From: Pseudoxanthobacter soli DSM 19599
Lineage (GTDB): Bacteria > Pseudomonadota > Alphaproteobacteria > Rhizobiales > Segnochrobactraceae
Length of the DNA stretch: 64,000 nucleotides
Direction of reading: 5' to 3'
Assembly: GCF_900148505.1 (NCBI RefSeq)
Contig: NZ_FRXO01000006.1
Span: 1-64,000 of the forward strand
Within the stretch, counting starts at the first letter, position 1, and each line of letters starts with the position of its first letter. The translations under genes were made by a program, and so were the position numbers. The notes under the pieces are model-generated. The model saw only the letters and a program-made list of their open reading frames with translations. It ran no database searches and had not been told where the DNA came from. Below are positions 1 to 7,584 of this stretch, piece by piece.

Positions 1-512
1 ACGCGCTCGCGCTGGCGCCTGACGGCCTGTTCGTGGGCGCGGACCTCGGCGGCCCACCCGGCGAACTCCCCTGCCCTCACGACGAGGGGGGCGAGATCGA
101 AGCCGAAGGCCTCGGCGATGGCGCCGCCGGCGGCCTTGCGGGCGTAACGCTTGCCGTTTGGGCTGTCGCGGCGGATGACGAGGCCGCAATCGACCAGCTG
201 GGCCAGGTGCCGGCGCAGCGTTGCCGGCGCCATGCCGTTGGCACGCAGGATGAGCTCGCGGTTCGAGGGGAACACGACGAGCGCGTCGCCTGAGAGTTCG
301 GCCTCCGGAAAGAAGCTGAGCAGGGCGTTGAGGACGCTGAGGGCCCTGTCGGACACGCCGATGCGATGGCGGGCGACACGCACGGTGTCGAACACCTTCC
401 ACTTGTTGACCGCGAGGTCCGGGGCGCGTTCGCGCGCGGCCATCTGCGCTGCCACATGGGCGAGCGTCAGCGACCGCCGCCCGAACGGCGTCGTCGCAAT
501 ATGCCTCTCCAT
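1..512 (-). CDS. repC: Replication initiator RepC, N-terminal part (cut by window edge)
   Basis: The frame opens at an ATG at 512 and runs without a stop to the left edge, giving about 170 residues of a protein that is usually 400-440 residues long. It begins MERHIATTPFGRRSLTLAHV, which matches the characteristic RepC opening (TTPFGRR). A winged-helix-like stretch follows around residues 80-130 (FPSNRELILRANGMAPATLR). RepC initiates replication of repABC plasmids, and the origin usually lies inside its own gene. It is the third cistron after repA and repB on the same strand, separated from repB by a 192-bp gap that holds a candidate antisense RNA. The missing C-terminal part lies outside the window. 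Confidence 0.93.
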   Translation of the reverse strand, partial: MERHIATTPFGRRSLTLAHVAAQMAARERAPDLAVNKWKVFDTVRVARHRIGVSDRALSVLNALLSFFPEAELSGDALVVFPSNRELILRANGMAPATLRRHLAQLVDCGLVIRRDSPNGKRYARKAAGGAIAEAFGFDLAPLVVRAGEFAGWAAEVRAHEQAVRRQRER

Positions 513-576
513 CTCTTTCACCTATCGCCAGGCAAAAGAAATCGGCTCGCCTAAACGGCGCAGTGCCCAACGGGCC

Positions 577-604
577 TTGACTGCGATTCGCGGAAGTGAT
601 TCTC
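577..604 (+). promoter_or_regulatory. Candidate promoter of the repABC antisense RNA
   Basis: TTGACT at 577-582 is a near-consensus -35. GATTCT at 599-604, 16 bp downstream, is a weaker -10. The pair points against repABC and would start transcription near 611, just ahead of the terminator hairpin. The placement between repB and repC is where this RNA promoter lies in the family; the exact -10 is inferred. Confidence 0.6.
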
Positions 605-610
605 TGTCAG

Positions 611-662
611 TCGCCAAACGTGAAGAGGGCTTCCGGGACGGGAACGTTTCGGGGGCCTTTTT
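611..662 (+). ncRNA. Candidate counter-transcribed antisense RNA (ctRNA/incA type) of the repABC replicon
   Basis: In repABC plasmids a small antisense RNA of roughly 50-60 nt, encoded opposite the repB-repC gap, controls RepC synthesis and incompatibility. Here a TTGACT promoter is followed by a 13-bp stem with GGAA loop (628-657) and a T-run ending at 662, giving a predicted RNA of about 52 nt. The same DNA read leftward forms the repC leader hairpin, so sense and antisense RNAs would be fully complementary. The 5' end is approximate. Confidence 0.72.
628..662 (+). terminator. Rho-independent terminator of the candidate ctRNA
   Basis: The 13-bp stem pairs 628-640 with 645-657 and includes four G-U pairs. 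The loop is GGAA at 641-644, and the stem is followed by TTTTTC. The orientation fits an RNA made on the strand opposite to repABC. Confidence 0.75.
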
Positions 663-704
663 CTTTGCCGCGTCTCTCCTTGTTCGGTTGCGGGTTACGC
701 GGGT

Positions 705-1787
705 TCACACATCCTGCCGGCGCAAGAACGCGGCATAGATCTCGGGCAGATTCTCGACCAGATAGGCGCCGAAATCGGGGGCAGCCTGGGGATCGAGGGT
801 CAGGCGCAGGCCGGCACGGCCTTCCTCCACCTGGGCGAGCCGGCGGCCGCGATCGTCGGTGACGACACGCGCCGGCGCGGATTTCGGCGCCTTCGGCGTC
901 AGCGCCTTCAGGAGACGCAGGAAACGGGCGTCGCTGTCGAGCCCGACGAAACCGTCCGACGCGATGACGGAGCGCCACGCATCGGCGCTGTCGCGCACCT
1001 TTCCCGCCAGTTCCTCCCAGCGCGGCCGGCCGACCTTGGGCGCGGGCCCGATCGCCAGAATCAGCGGCTCCGGCACCGAGCGGGCCACCGCGATCATGGT
1101 GGAGAGATTGCCCTTGTGCTGGCCGAGCGCCGCCATCAGCGCCGTCCGCGAGAAGCCGCGATCTTCGAGGCGTGCCGCGAACAGCGCCCGCTCGATGAAG
1201 GACAGGTCACGGCGCTCGATATTTTCCTTGCCCTGGGCGACCGCCAGCTCCTCGTCGCTGAGGGAACGCACCACGGCCCTGACCGGCCGGCCGAGACGGC
1301 GCACCGCCTCCAGACGCCGGTGACCGTAGGCGACCTGATAGCGCCCCGCCTCGGCGGGGTGCGGACGCACGAGAATCGGCACCAGCTGGCCGTGCTCGGC
1401 GATGCTCGCCTGCAGTTCGTCATCGTCGCCGCGCTCGTCGGCGATGCGGTCGCGAATGAACGAGGGATCGACCACGCCGGGATCGAGATCGATCACCTGC
1501 CCGCCGGCTGCGAGTTGCGCCCGCAGGGCACGGGCCTCGTCCACTTCCTGCGTCAGCCCTTGCAGCGAAAGGCCCATCGCCTTCAGCGAACCGGACTTCG
1601 CCGGCGCGGACCTGGCGGACGCGGGCGTGGCGGACGCGGGCGTGGCCTGCGCAACACCGGGTTGGGCAACACCGGCCGGACCGGACGTTGCGGAAGCCCC
1701 CTCCCCTGCCCCGCCCGTCTTGTCTTCGGCCGGAGGCATCACGATGGGGGCCATCATCGCGCGCAGCGCGTCGCGTCTCTTGCTCAT
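705..1787 (-). CDS. repB: Plasmid partition protein RepB (ParB family)
   Basis: This 360-residue protein is the ParB-like component of repABC segregation; it binds parS sites and is moved by the ATPase RepA. After a low-complexity Ala/Pro/Ser linker (about residues 25-65) it carries the ParB N-terminal domain (about 95-190), including AYGHRRLEAVRRLG and QGKENIERRDLS, which resemble the ParB box region. A helix-turn-helix follows near 205-235 (FSRTALMAALGQHKGNL). Its ATG overlaps the repA stop as ATGA, so translation is probably coupled. Length and domain order are normal for the family. The N-terminal linker DNA contains a short 15-bp direct duplication. Confidence 0.95.
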   Translation of the reverse strand: MSKRRDALRAMMAPIVMPPAEDKTGGAGEGASATSGPAGVAQPGVAQATPASATPASARSAPAKSGSLKAMGLSLQGLTQEVDEARALRAQLAAGGQVIDLDPGVVDPSFIRDRIADERGDDDELQASIAEHGQLVPILVRPHPAEAGRYQVAYGHRRLEAVRRLGRPVRAVVRSLSDEELAVAQGKENIERRDLSFIERALFAARLEDRGFSRTALMAALGQHKGNLSTMIAVARSVPEPLILAIGPAPKVGRPRWEELAGKVRDSADAWRSVIASDGFVGLDSDARFLRLLKALTPKAPKSAPARVVTDDRGRRLAQVEEGRAGLRLTLDPQAAPDFGAYLVENLPEIYAAFLRRQDV

Positions 1788-3049
1788 CCCGCCCTCCCCC
1801 AGGCTTCCCGGACCAGGGCCTCGATCTCACCGTTCAGGCCGTCGAGGGATTCGATCGCCCTGTCGTAGGTCGCGCGGATGAAATTCTCGCGCGCGATCTC
1901 GTAGAGCGTCTGCTTGGTGAGACCGGCGTCGGAGATCGCGGTCGATTTCAGCATCGGCGTCGTCAGGACGCGGGACCCGAACAGGCTGCGCATCAGCCCC
2001 ACGATCTGGGCCTGCGGGCCGTCCGTCGGCTCGAAGCGGGTGATGACATAGCGGAAGAAGTCGTAATCGGCGTCGCCGCCCGCCTGCTCGACCACGTCGA
2101 GCAGATCCGCCGTCATATGCAGGAACTGGCTCATCGACGCCACGTCGAGCATCTGCGGATGCACGGTGACGAGCACGCTGCGCGCGGCGCAGAGCGCCGA
2201 AAGCGTCAGGAAGCCGAGCGACGGCGGGCAATCGAGGATGACGACGTCATAGTCCGCTTCGACCGTCTGCAGCGCCGTGGCGACGCGAGAGAAGAACATG
2301 CGGTCGGACGCGCTGGCGCTCTGGGCGAGCACGCGCGGCGTATCGTGCTCGAAGTCCTGCAGCTCCAGATTCCCCGGCACGATGTCGAGCCCCGGGAAAT
2401 AGGTGCTGCGGATCACCTCCGACAGCGGACGGCGGGCCTCGTCGTAGCGGATCGCGCCGTAGAGCGTCTCGTTCTCTTCGAGATCGAATTCGGGCTGGAG
2501 ACCGAACAGGGCCGAAAGCGACGCCTGGGGATCGAGGTCTATGGCGAGGGTGCGATAGCCGCGGAGCGCGAAATATTGCGCGACGTGCGCGGCCGTCGTG
2601 GTCTTGCCGGATCCGCCCTTGAAGTTGGTGACCGCGATGACCTGGAGATGCTCGCCCGCCCGGCGCACCGGCGAATAGGCCGGCTTGGAGCGCGCCAGCG
2701 TGCGGCGGAGTTCATGGATCTGGTCGAGGGAGAACAGCCGCCGGCCGCGGCTCGTCTTCTCCGCCTCGGGCGCCTCGCCGGCCAGCGAGAGATGGCGGAT
2801 ATAGGCGTCGGACACCCCGATCAGCTTTGCGGCTTCGCCGGAGGTGAACTTCCGCAGTTCCTTCGCGGAGGTCGGCGGGAACGCCCGGGCGCGCAGTTCC
2901 TTGAGCTGCGCGCTCAGAATCTCGGCATCGGCTTCGATCAGCCGCGTCAACGACTTTCCGCGCCGGGTCTCGCTGCCCGGAGCCTCGCCGCCCGGACCCT
3001 CGCCACCTTGAGCCTCGCGCCGAGGCGCGTCGATTTCCATCGGATGCAT
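1784..3049 (-). CDS. repA: Plasmid partition ATPase RepA (ParA family)
   Basis: This 421-residue ParA-type ATPase drives plasmid segregation and in this family also represses the repABC operon. An N-terminal helix-turn-helix is visible around residues 70-92 (SGEAAKLIGVSDAYIRHL). It is followed by the deviant Walker A KGGSGKTT at about 144-151, LAIDLDPQASL (A' motif) and VVILDCPPSLG (Walker B). The first 30 residues are Gly/Glu rich and unlike the core; Met4 is an alternative start. It is the first cistron, with a promoter and palindrome just upstream and parS further out. Translation overlaps repB by four bases. Confidence 0.95.
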   Translation of the reverse strand: MHPMEIDAPRREAQGGEGPGGEAPGSETRRGKSLTRLIEADAEILSAQLKELRARAFPPTSAKELRKFTSGEAAKLIGVSDAYIRHLSLAGEAPEAEKTSRGRRLFSLDQIHELRRTLARSKPAYSPVRRAGEHLQVIAVTNFKGGSGKTTTAAHVAQYFALRGYRTLAIDLDPQASLSALFGLQPEFDLEENETLYGAIRYDEARRPLSEVIRSTYFPGLDIVPGNLELQDFEHDTPRVLAQSASASDRMFFSRVATALQTVEADYDVVILDCPPSLGFLTLSALCAARSVLVTVHPQMLDVASMSQFLHMTADLLDVVEQAGGDADYDFFRYVITRFEPTDGPQAQIVGLMRSLFGSRVLTTPMLKSTAISDAGLTKQTLYEIARENFIRATYDRAIESLDGLNGEIEALVREAWGRAG

Positions 3050-3086
3050 ATTAACGCTCGACGCCGGAATTTCGCTTTCTCAGCGT

Positions 3087-3115
3087 AAATTCAGGCCAAT
3101 GCCTGAGTCGGTCAA
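3087..3115 (-). promoter_or_regulatory. Probable repABC promoter with RepA operator palindrome
   Basis: On the minus strand TTGACC (3115-3110) is spaced 17 bp from GAATTT (3092-3087). The spacer holds a palindrome with perfect 6-bp arms, TCAGGC-CAAT-GCCTGA (3091-3106), where a bound repressor would block polymerase. A second inverted pair, ATTAACGC (3050-3057) and GCGTTAAT (3124-3131), brackets the region. RepA autoregulation is known for the family; assigning these particular sites is inference. Confidence 0.55.
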
Positions 3116-3211
3116 GCGATTATGCGTTAATGAAAGCTGAACGATGCCCGCGGCTGTGCGAATCCCGAGATCCGGGCACGGCCGGTAACGTTCCGGCTGC
3201 GGCGCTGTCTT

Positions 3212-3227
3212 GTTCTCAGCTGAGAAC
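3212..3227. promoter_or_regulatory. parS centromere-like site of the repABC system
   Basis: GTTCTCAGCTGAGAAC is a perfect 16-bp palindrome matching the repABC parS pattern GTTNNNNGCNNNNAAC. It sits about 160 bp upstream of repA, a usual place for RepB binding sites. Only one copy was seen in the window. Confidence 0.85.
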
Positions 3228-3354
3228 GGCAGGCGGGCGAATCACTCAAAGGCCTCGCATCGGATCTTAGCGGACGAGATCCGCGGAGGCTAGCGCCACG
3301 CCCCGGCGCGGCAGGACAGATCGCGGCGCAGGCTCGCCCCCACCGAGCGGGCAT

Positions 3355-3401
3355 AAAAAAGGCCCCTTCCCCGCCGGCACCGACGCCGCAAGGAAGAGGC
3401 C
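3355..3401 (-). terminator. Rho-independent terminator after the PLP-lyase gene
   Basis: Read leftward, GGCCTCTTCC (3401-3392) pairs with GGAAGGGGCC (3370-3361) around a GC-rich loop and is followed by six T residues. It lies 24 bp past the stop of the SelA-like gene and separates this module from repABC. Confidence 0.8.
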
Positions 3402-3424
3402 CCTTTTCCGAAAACGTCTGGCGC

Positions 3425-4624
3425 TCAGTCGGGCCAGCGCAGCGCTCCGCTCACAGGCTTGCGCGCCGGCTGCATCGCACCTTCCGGGCGGTCTTTGCTC
3501 GTCAGAACGTCGCGCAGCGCTTTTGCGACGATCTCCGCCTCACCGGGATGCAGATTGCAGGGGTCGAGGAAGAAGTGTCCCCGCTCGACCTCGTGATTGC
3601 GCACGATGATGGGCGGCGAGCCAGCCGCCAGCGTCGCCGCCAGCCCCGCGGCGCTGAAGCCGCTTTCCGGCAGCACGTTCACCTCGATGCGGTCGAGGGG
3701 ATTGTCGGTCGGGTCGGGAATGATGTGGGCTTCGATCCCCGGCAGCCCTTCGAGCGCCTTGAGCCAGAGGTGCAGCGCGGCGGTCTCGCGCGCGCGGATG
3801 CCGGCATGGTCGCGGCGCTCCCACACGTCGAGGGCCGCCATCACGCCCGCCACCGTCTCCTTACCCACCTTCATGCCGCGTCCGATGCCGCGATTCTGGA
3901 GATAGGCGGCACGGACCAGATCCTTCCGGCCGGCGACGAGGCCGCTGGTCGGCCCGCTCAGGAACTTGTGACCGCTATAGATGACGATGTCGGCGCCGCG
4001 GGCGAGGAAGCCGCGCAGATCGTATTCCGATGCCGCGTCGACGATGACGGGAACGCCCTTGGCGTGGGCGATCTCGCAGACCTCCTCCAGCGACAGCATC
4101 CCGTACTGCACCGTGTGGTGGGCGACGACATAGAGCACGGCGGCTGTCGCGGGCGTGATCGCCTCGTCGACGTGATAGGACTGGGCGACACTGACGGTGC
4201 CGGCGGGAATGACCTTGGCACCGGCGAGCCGGATCGACTGATCGACGGCCGCGCCGTAGTTCACGATGTGGCCGAGCTGGATGATCACCTCGTTCTTGAG
4301 GCCCGTGGTGTCGTCCGGCAGCCGCTCGATGGCGAGCAGGCGGGTTCCGGTCATCGCGCCGGCGATCGCCATCGCGATGCCGCTGGCGCAGGACGCGGTG
4401 ACGAAACCGGCCTCGGCACCGGTCAGCCGCGCGATGGTGGCGGAGGCCTTGCGCTGCAGGTCGTCCATCTCGACCCATTGCGGCGCCATCTCCGCCATCG
4501 CCTGGATGGCCTCCGGCACGATGATGGACGCGCCGAGCGCCGTCATGGTGCCGGACACGTTGATGATCGGGCGAAGACCGAGGCGTTCGCGGATCGGAAG
4601 GTTGGAGCGGTCGGGATGAGACAT
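3425..4624 (-). CDS. PLP-dependent lyase of the SelA / D-glucosaminate-6-phosphate ammonia-lyase (DgaE)-like family
   Basis: This 399-residue fold-type I PLP enzyme has the SelA/DgaE arrangement. [17 protein letters not shown] is close to the N-terminus, the cofactor Asp lies in PVIVDAASE, and the Schiff-base Lys lies in [13 protein letters not shown] (about residue 220). Relatives eliminate ammonia or other groups from amino-sugar acids or hydroxy-amino acids, leaving an enamine. The next gene upstream in the same direction is a RidA-family protein that could hydrolyse such products, and an amino-acid ABC importer lies beyond. The ATG at 4624 is preceded by AGGA; an in-frame GTG one codon earlier is the alternative. 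The substrate is not determinable. A true selA role is unlikely because nothing else for selenocysteine synthesis is nearby. Confidence 0.82.
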   Translation of the reverse strand: MSHPDRSNLPIRERLGLRPIINVSGTMTALGASIIVPEAIQAMAEMAPQWVEMDDLQRKASATIARLTGAEAGFVTASCASGIAMAIAGAMTGTRLLAIERLPDDTTGLKNEVIIQLGHIVNYGAAVDQSIRLAGAKVIPAGTVSVAQSYHVDEAITPATAAVLYVVAHHTVQYGMLSLEEVCEIAHAKGVPVIVDAASEYDLRGFLARGADIVIYSGHKFLSGPTSGLVAGRKDLVRAAYLQNRGIGRGMKVGKETVAGVMAALDVWERRDHAGIRARETAALHLWLKALEGLPGIEAHIIPDPTDNPLDRIEVNVLPESGFSAAGLAATLAAGSPPIIVRNHEVERGHFFLDPCNLHPGEAEIVAKALRDVLTSKDRPEGAMQPARKPVSGALRWPD

Positions 4625-4675
4625 CACGGTTGTTCCTGAGGACGCGAAAGAGGGCAGGGGAGGCGTTGCGGCGGA

Positions 4676-5137
4676 TCAGTCGTCGACTTCGATGACGGCC
4701 TCGATCTCGACGCTGATATTGCCGGGCAGCGAGCCGACGCCGATGGCGGAGCGGGCATGACGCCCGCGCTCGCCGAAGACGTCGATGAAGAGGTCCGAGC
4801 AGCCGTTGACGACGGCCGGATGGGCGCCGAAATCGGCGGCCGCGTTGACGAAGCCGAGCAGCTTGACGATGCGGCGCACGCGGGTGAGATCGCCGAGCGC
4901 GTCGTGCATCACCGCGAGAAGGTTGAGCCCCGTCAGTCTGGCATGGGCGTAGGCCGCCTCGGTCGCGACGTCGATGCCCACCTTGCCGGTGTGCATGAAG
5001 CCGTCGTGCTCGCGCGGGCCCTGGCCGGACAGGAACATCAGCGGTCCGCAGCGCACGTGCGTCATGAAATTGCCGATCGGTTCCGGCGGAGACGGCAAGG
5101 CGAGGCCGATCGCGGCGAGCCGGTCATAAGGGGACAT
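4676..5137 (-). CDS. RidA/YjgF-YER057c-UK114 family protein
   Basis: This 153-residue protein resembles the longer RidA subgroup (YjgF endoribonuclease-like 1): LFLSGQGPREHDG, a central ARLTGLNLLAVMHDALGDL helix and a C-terminal NISVEIEAVIEV strand. Family members hydrolyse reactive enamine/imine intermediates released by PLP enzymes to keto acids and ammonia. Being directly upstream of, and codirectional with, a PLP lyase fits that role. The gap between the two genes is about 50 bp and they probably share a transcript. The substrate is unknown. Confidence 0.88.
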   Translation of the reverse strand: MSPYDRLAAIGLALPSPPEPIGNFMTHVRCGPLMFLSGQGPREHDGFMHTGKVGIDVATEAAYAHARLTGLNLLAVMHDALGDLTRVRRIVKLLGFVNAAADFGAHPAVVNGCSDLFIDVFGERGRHARSAIGVGSLPGNISVEIEAVIEVDD

Positions 5138-5264
5138 CGGATAAAGCTCCGTTCTGCACGTCGACGCGAGGAGGCCATCGCCCGACTCATCTCACGGGGG
5201 AGGCCGGGCCTTGCACGCACCCCGCACGGATCGCAGCGATCAGGACGAGAGATTGCGCATAAAC

Positions 5265-5282
5265 TATTGATATATAACAATA
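5265..5282. promoter_or_regulatory. AT-rich 18-bp palindrome upstream of the RidA-like gene
   Basis: TATTG-N8-CAATA (TATTGATATATAACAATA) lies in the only AT-rich patch of the 195-bp gap, about 130 bp before the RidA start. Its 5-8-5 architecture matches the palindrome at 8619-8636 between the binding-protein and IclR genes, though the sequences differ. It is a candidate operator or promoter element. Confidence 0.4.
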
Positions 5283-5303
5283 TTATGGAGGCGAAGGGCA
5301 TTC

Positions 5304-5332
5304 CGCCCGACCGGGAGGAGTCCGGTCGGGCG
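5304..5332 (-). terminator. Hairpin directly after the ABC ATPase gene
   Basis: The 11-bp perfect arms CGCCCGACCGG and CCGGTCGGGCG surround a 7-nt loop and abut the ATPase stop codon. There is no T-run afterwards, so it may terminate weakly or stabilise the 3' end. Confidence 0.5.
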
Positions 5333-6133
5333 TCAGATGTGGCTGGCGCGGAAGCGCGCCAGAAAGGCGCCGAGGCGCTCGTTGCCGGCGGTGTTCGCCA
5401 CCAGTTCGGCGGGCGGACCCTCGGCCGCGACAGCGCCATCGGCCATGAACACGATGCGATGGCTGGCGTCGCGAGCGAAGGCGATCTCGTGGGTGACCAT
5501 CAGCATGGTCATGCCGTCACCCGCGAGGCTGCGCACCACGTCGAGCACCTCGCCGACGAGTTCGGGGTCTAGCGCGGAGGTGATTTCGTCGAGCAGCAGG
5601 ATCTTCGGGTCCATCGCCACCGCGCGGGCGATGCCGACGCGCTGCTGCTGGCCGCCGGAAAGCTCGCCGGGCAGACTGTCGGCCTTGTGGCCGAGGCCGA
5701 CGCGGCCGAGCCAGTGCTCGGCGATAGAGCGGGCCTCGGCCTTGCCCTTGCCGCGCACCCGCCGCAGGCCCAGCATCACGTTCTCGGCCGCCGTCAGGTG
5801 CGGGAACAGGTTGAACTGCTGGAACACCATGCCGGTCTCGGCGCGCATGCGGGCAAGGTCGCGCTCGCCGCGCCGCCGCCGCCCCTCTCCGTCGGAGAAG
5901 CCGACCTCGGCGCCGTCGATGCGGATCGAGCCGCCGTCGTAGGTCTCCAGGAAGTTGACGCAGCGCAGCAGCGTGGTCTTGCCCGAGCCGGACGGCCCGA
6001 TGACGGTGACAACCTCGCCCCGGCTCACGTCGAGATCGACCGAACGCAGGACATGGTGGGAACCGAACGACTTCGACAGTCCCCGGATGGCGAGCAAAGG
6101 CGGCGGACCGGCCTCGGTGACGGACACGGACAT
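5333..6133 (-). CDS. Polar amino-acid ABC transporter ATP-binding protein
   Basis: This 266-residue ATPase energises the adjacent HisM/GlnP-type permeases. Walker A GPSGSGKTT, Q-loop FQQFNLFPHLT, signature LSGGQQQR, Walker B LLLDEITSALDPE and switch His in VTHEIAFA are all present. The Walker B sequence EITSALDPE is typical of the polar amino acid uptake family. The start at 6133 has GGGAG upstream. An ATG seven codons earlier (6154) overlaps the preceding permease gene but lacks a ribosome site. It is the last cistron of the importer operon. Confidence 0.95.
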   Translation of the reverse strand: MSVSVTEAGPPPLLAIRGLSKSFGSHHVLRSVDLDVSRGEVVTVIGPSGSGKTTLLRCVNFLETYDGGSIRIDGAEVGFSDGEGRRRRGERDLARMRAETGMVFQQFNLFPHLTAAENVMLGLRRVRGKGKAEARSIAEHWLGRVGLGHKADSLPGELSGGQQQRVGIARAVAMDPKILLLDEITSALDPELVGEVLDVVRSLAGDGMTMLMVTHEIAFARDASHRIVFMADGAVAAEGPPAELVANTAGNERLGAFLARFRASHI

Positions 6134-6140
6134 TGCGGTC

Positions 6141-6791
6141 TCACTCCCGGACATAGGAGAAATGCGCTTCGAGGCGGCGGCTCGCCAGCGACAGGGAATA
6201 GTTGACGACGAAATAGATCAGCGCCCCGAACACATAGAGCGGCAGCGCCTCGTAGGTCCGACCGATCACCTGGTTGATGGCGTGCATCAGGTCGGTGACG
6301 CCGAGCAGGGAGATCAGCGCGCTGCCCTTGACGGCATCGGTCACGCCGTTGATCCACGGCGGCAGGAACCGCCGCACCGCCTGGGGCAGGATCACATATC
6401 GCAGACGGTCGACGAAGGTGAGGCCGATGGCCTTGGCCGCCTCGTCCTGACCGCGCGGGATCGAACGCACCGCGCCGCGGACGTTCTCCACCACCTGCGC
6501 CACCTTGAACAGCACGAGCGCGATGATGGCCGCCGTCAGCGCCGGCAGGTTGATGTGCAGCGCCGGCAGGCCGTAATAGACGAAGAAGATCAGCACCAGC
6601 ACCGGGATGCCCCGGATGGTGTCGCTCATGATCCGCACCGCCCAGCGCACCGGCCACGGCCCGTAGACGAGGCCGATGCCGAGCACCAGCCCGAGCGCCA
6701 GCGACACCACGACGACCACCAGCGAGACATAGAGCGTGACCAGGAAGCCCTGGACCAGGAACGGCGCGGCGTAGACGATCGCATCGATCAT
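6141..6791 (-). CDS. Polar amino-acid ABC transporter permease (second)
   Basis: This 216-residue inner-membrane protein has about five hydrophobic segments and the EAA-type coupling sequence around residues 125-150 (RGQDEAAKAIGLTFVDRLRY), which contacts the ATPase. An N-terminal stretch (FLVQGFLVTLYVSLVVVVVS) is typical of HisM/GlnP permeases. It follows the partner permease with a 1-bp gap, so the two probably form a heterodimeric channel. The substrate class is inferred from the binding protein and ATPase subfamily. Confidence 0.92.
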   Translation of the reverse strand: MIDAIVYAAPFLVQGFLVTLYVSLVVVVVSLALGLVLGIGLVYGPWPVRWAVRIMSDTIRGIPVLVLIFFVYYGLPALHINLPALTAAIIALVLFKVAQVVENVRGAVRSIPRGQDEAAKAIGLTFVDRLRYVILPQAVRRFLPPWINGVTDAVKGSALISLLGVTDLMHAINQVIGRTYEALPLYVFGALIYFVVNYSLSLASRRLEAHFSYVRE

Positions 6792-6792
6792 G

Positions 6793-7455
6793 TCAGCGCT
6801 CCACCTTGAAGTGCCGCTCGAGAAGCCGCAGGCCGAACAGAAGAACGTAGCCCGTGACGAGATACATCCCGGCCGTCACGAGGTAGACCTCGACGATTCT
6901 GAAAGTGTTAAGGTTAATCCACTGCGCCCCGAAAGTAAGTTCCGGCACGGAGATGACGGACGCGACGGACGTGTCCTTGAACAGCGAGATGAACGTGTTC
7001 GAAAGAGAGGGCAGGGATATGCGGAACATCGTCGGCAGCCGGACATCGACGAGCCGTTGCCATGGCGTGAGCCCGATCGCCTTGGCCGCGTCGAGCTGCC
7101 CCCGGGGGACGGCATCGAGCCCGGCCCGGAACACCTCCACGAGGTGGGCGCCGGCATAGACCGCGAGCGTCGCGACGAACGACGTCGTCGCGCTGTAGCG
7201 GATGTCGACCACGGTCGGCAGGCCATAGAACACGAGGTAGACGAGCAGGATCAACGGCACGTTGCGGATGAACTCGACATAGGCCGAGATCGCGGTTCTG
7301 ACCGCGCGTCCGCCGGAAACATACCAGACCGCGAGCGTGAGGCCGATCACGACGCCGATGGCGATCGCGAGCACGGCGAGCTCCAGGCTGAGCAGGAGGC
7401 CGTCCCACAGGCGGTCGAAGTGACGCCAGATCAGCGTGAAATTAAGGCGATACAT
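6793..7455 (-). CDS. Polar amino-acid ABC transporter permease (first)
   Basis: This 220-residue inner-membrane permease of the HisM family has RLWDGLLLSLELAVLAIAIG at the start, the segment RNVPLILLVYLVFYGLP, and the coupling loop PRGQLDAAKAIGLTPWQRLVD. The ATG at 7455 is used; a TTG one codon earlier is the alternative. It lies between the binding-protein gene and the second permease. The upstream gap holds an imperfect hairpin (7529-7555) that may set off the binding-protein message. Confidence 0.92.
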   Translation of the reverse strand: MYRLNFTLIWRHFDRLWDGLLLSLELAVLAIAIGVVIGLTLAVWYVSGGRAVRTAISAYVEFIRNVPLILLVYLVFYGLPTVVDIRYSATTSFVATLAVYAGAHLVEVFRAGLDAVPRGQLDAAKAIGLTPWQRLVDVRLPTMFRISLPSLSNTFISLFKDTSVASVISVPELTFGAQWINLNTFRIVEVYLVTAGMYLVTGYVLLFGLRLLERHFKVER

Positions 7456-7528
7456 CAAGTCCGTCCATCAGCCGGGCAAGCCGCCGGAACGGACGGAAGG
7501 CAGACCGCCCTCCATCCGCGGGGAGCCA

Positions 7529-7555
7529 CAACGGGCGCCGGCAAGGCGGCCGTTG
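7529..7555 (-). other. Intercistronic hairpin after the amino-acid binding-protein gene
   Basis: The 11-bp arms CAACGGGCGCC and GGCGGCCGTTG pair with one mismatch around GGCAA. Similar hairpins follow the binding-protein genes of the two CUT2 importers at 12994 and 57226. There is no T-run; a role as mRNA stabiliser or partial terminator is inferred. Confidence 0.5.
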
Positions 7556-7584
7556 CGGCAGGGCAGGGCGCCGAGACCGGCGGA

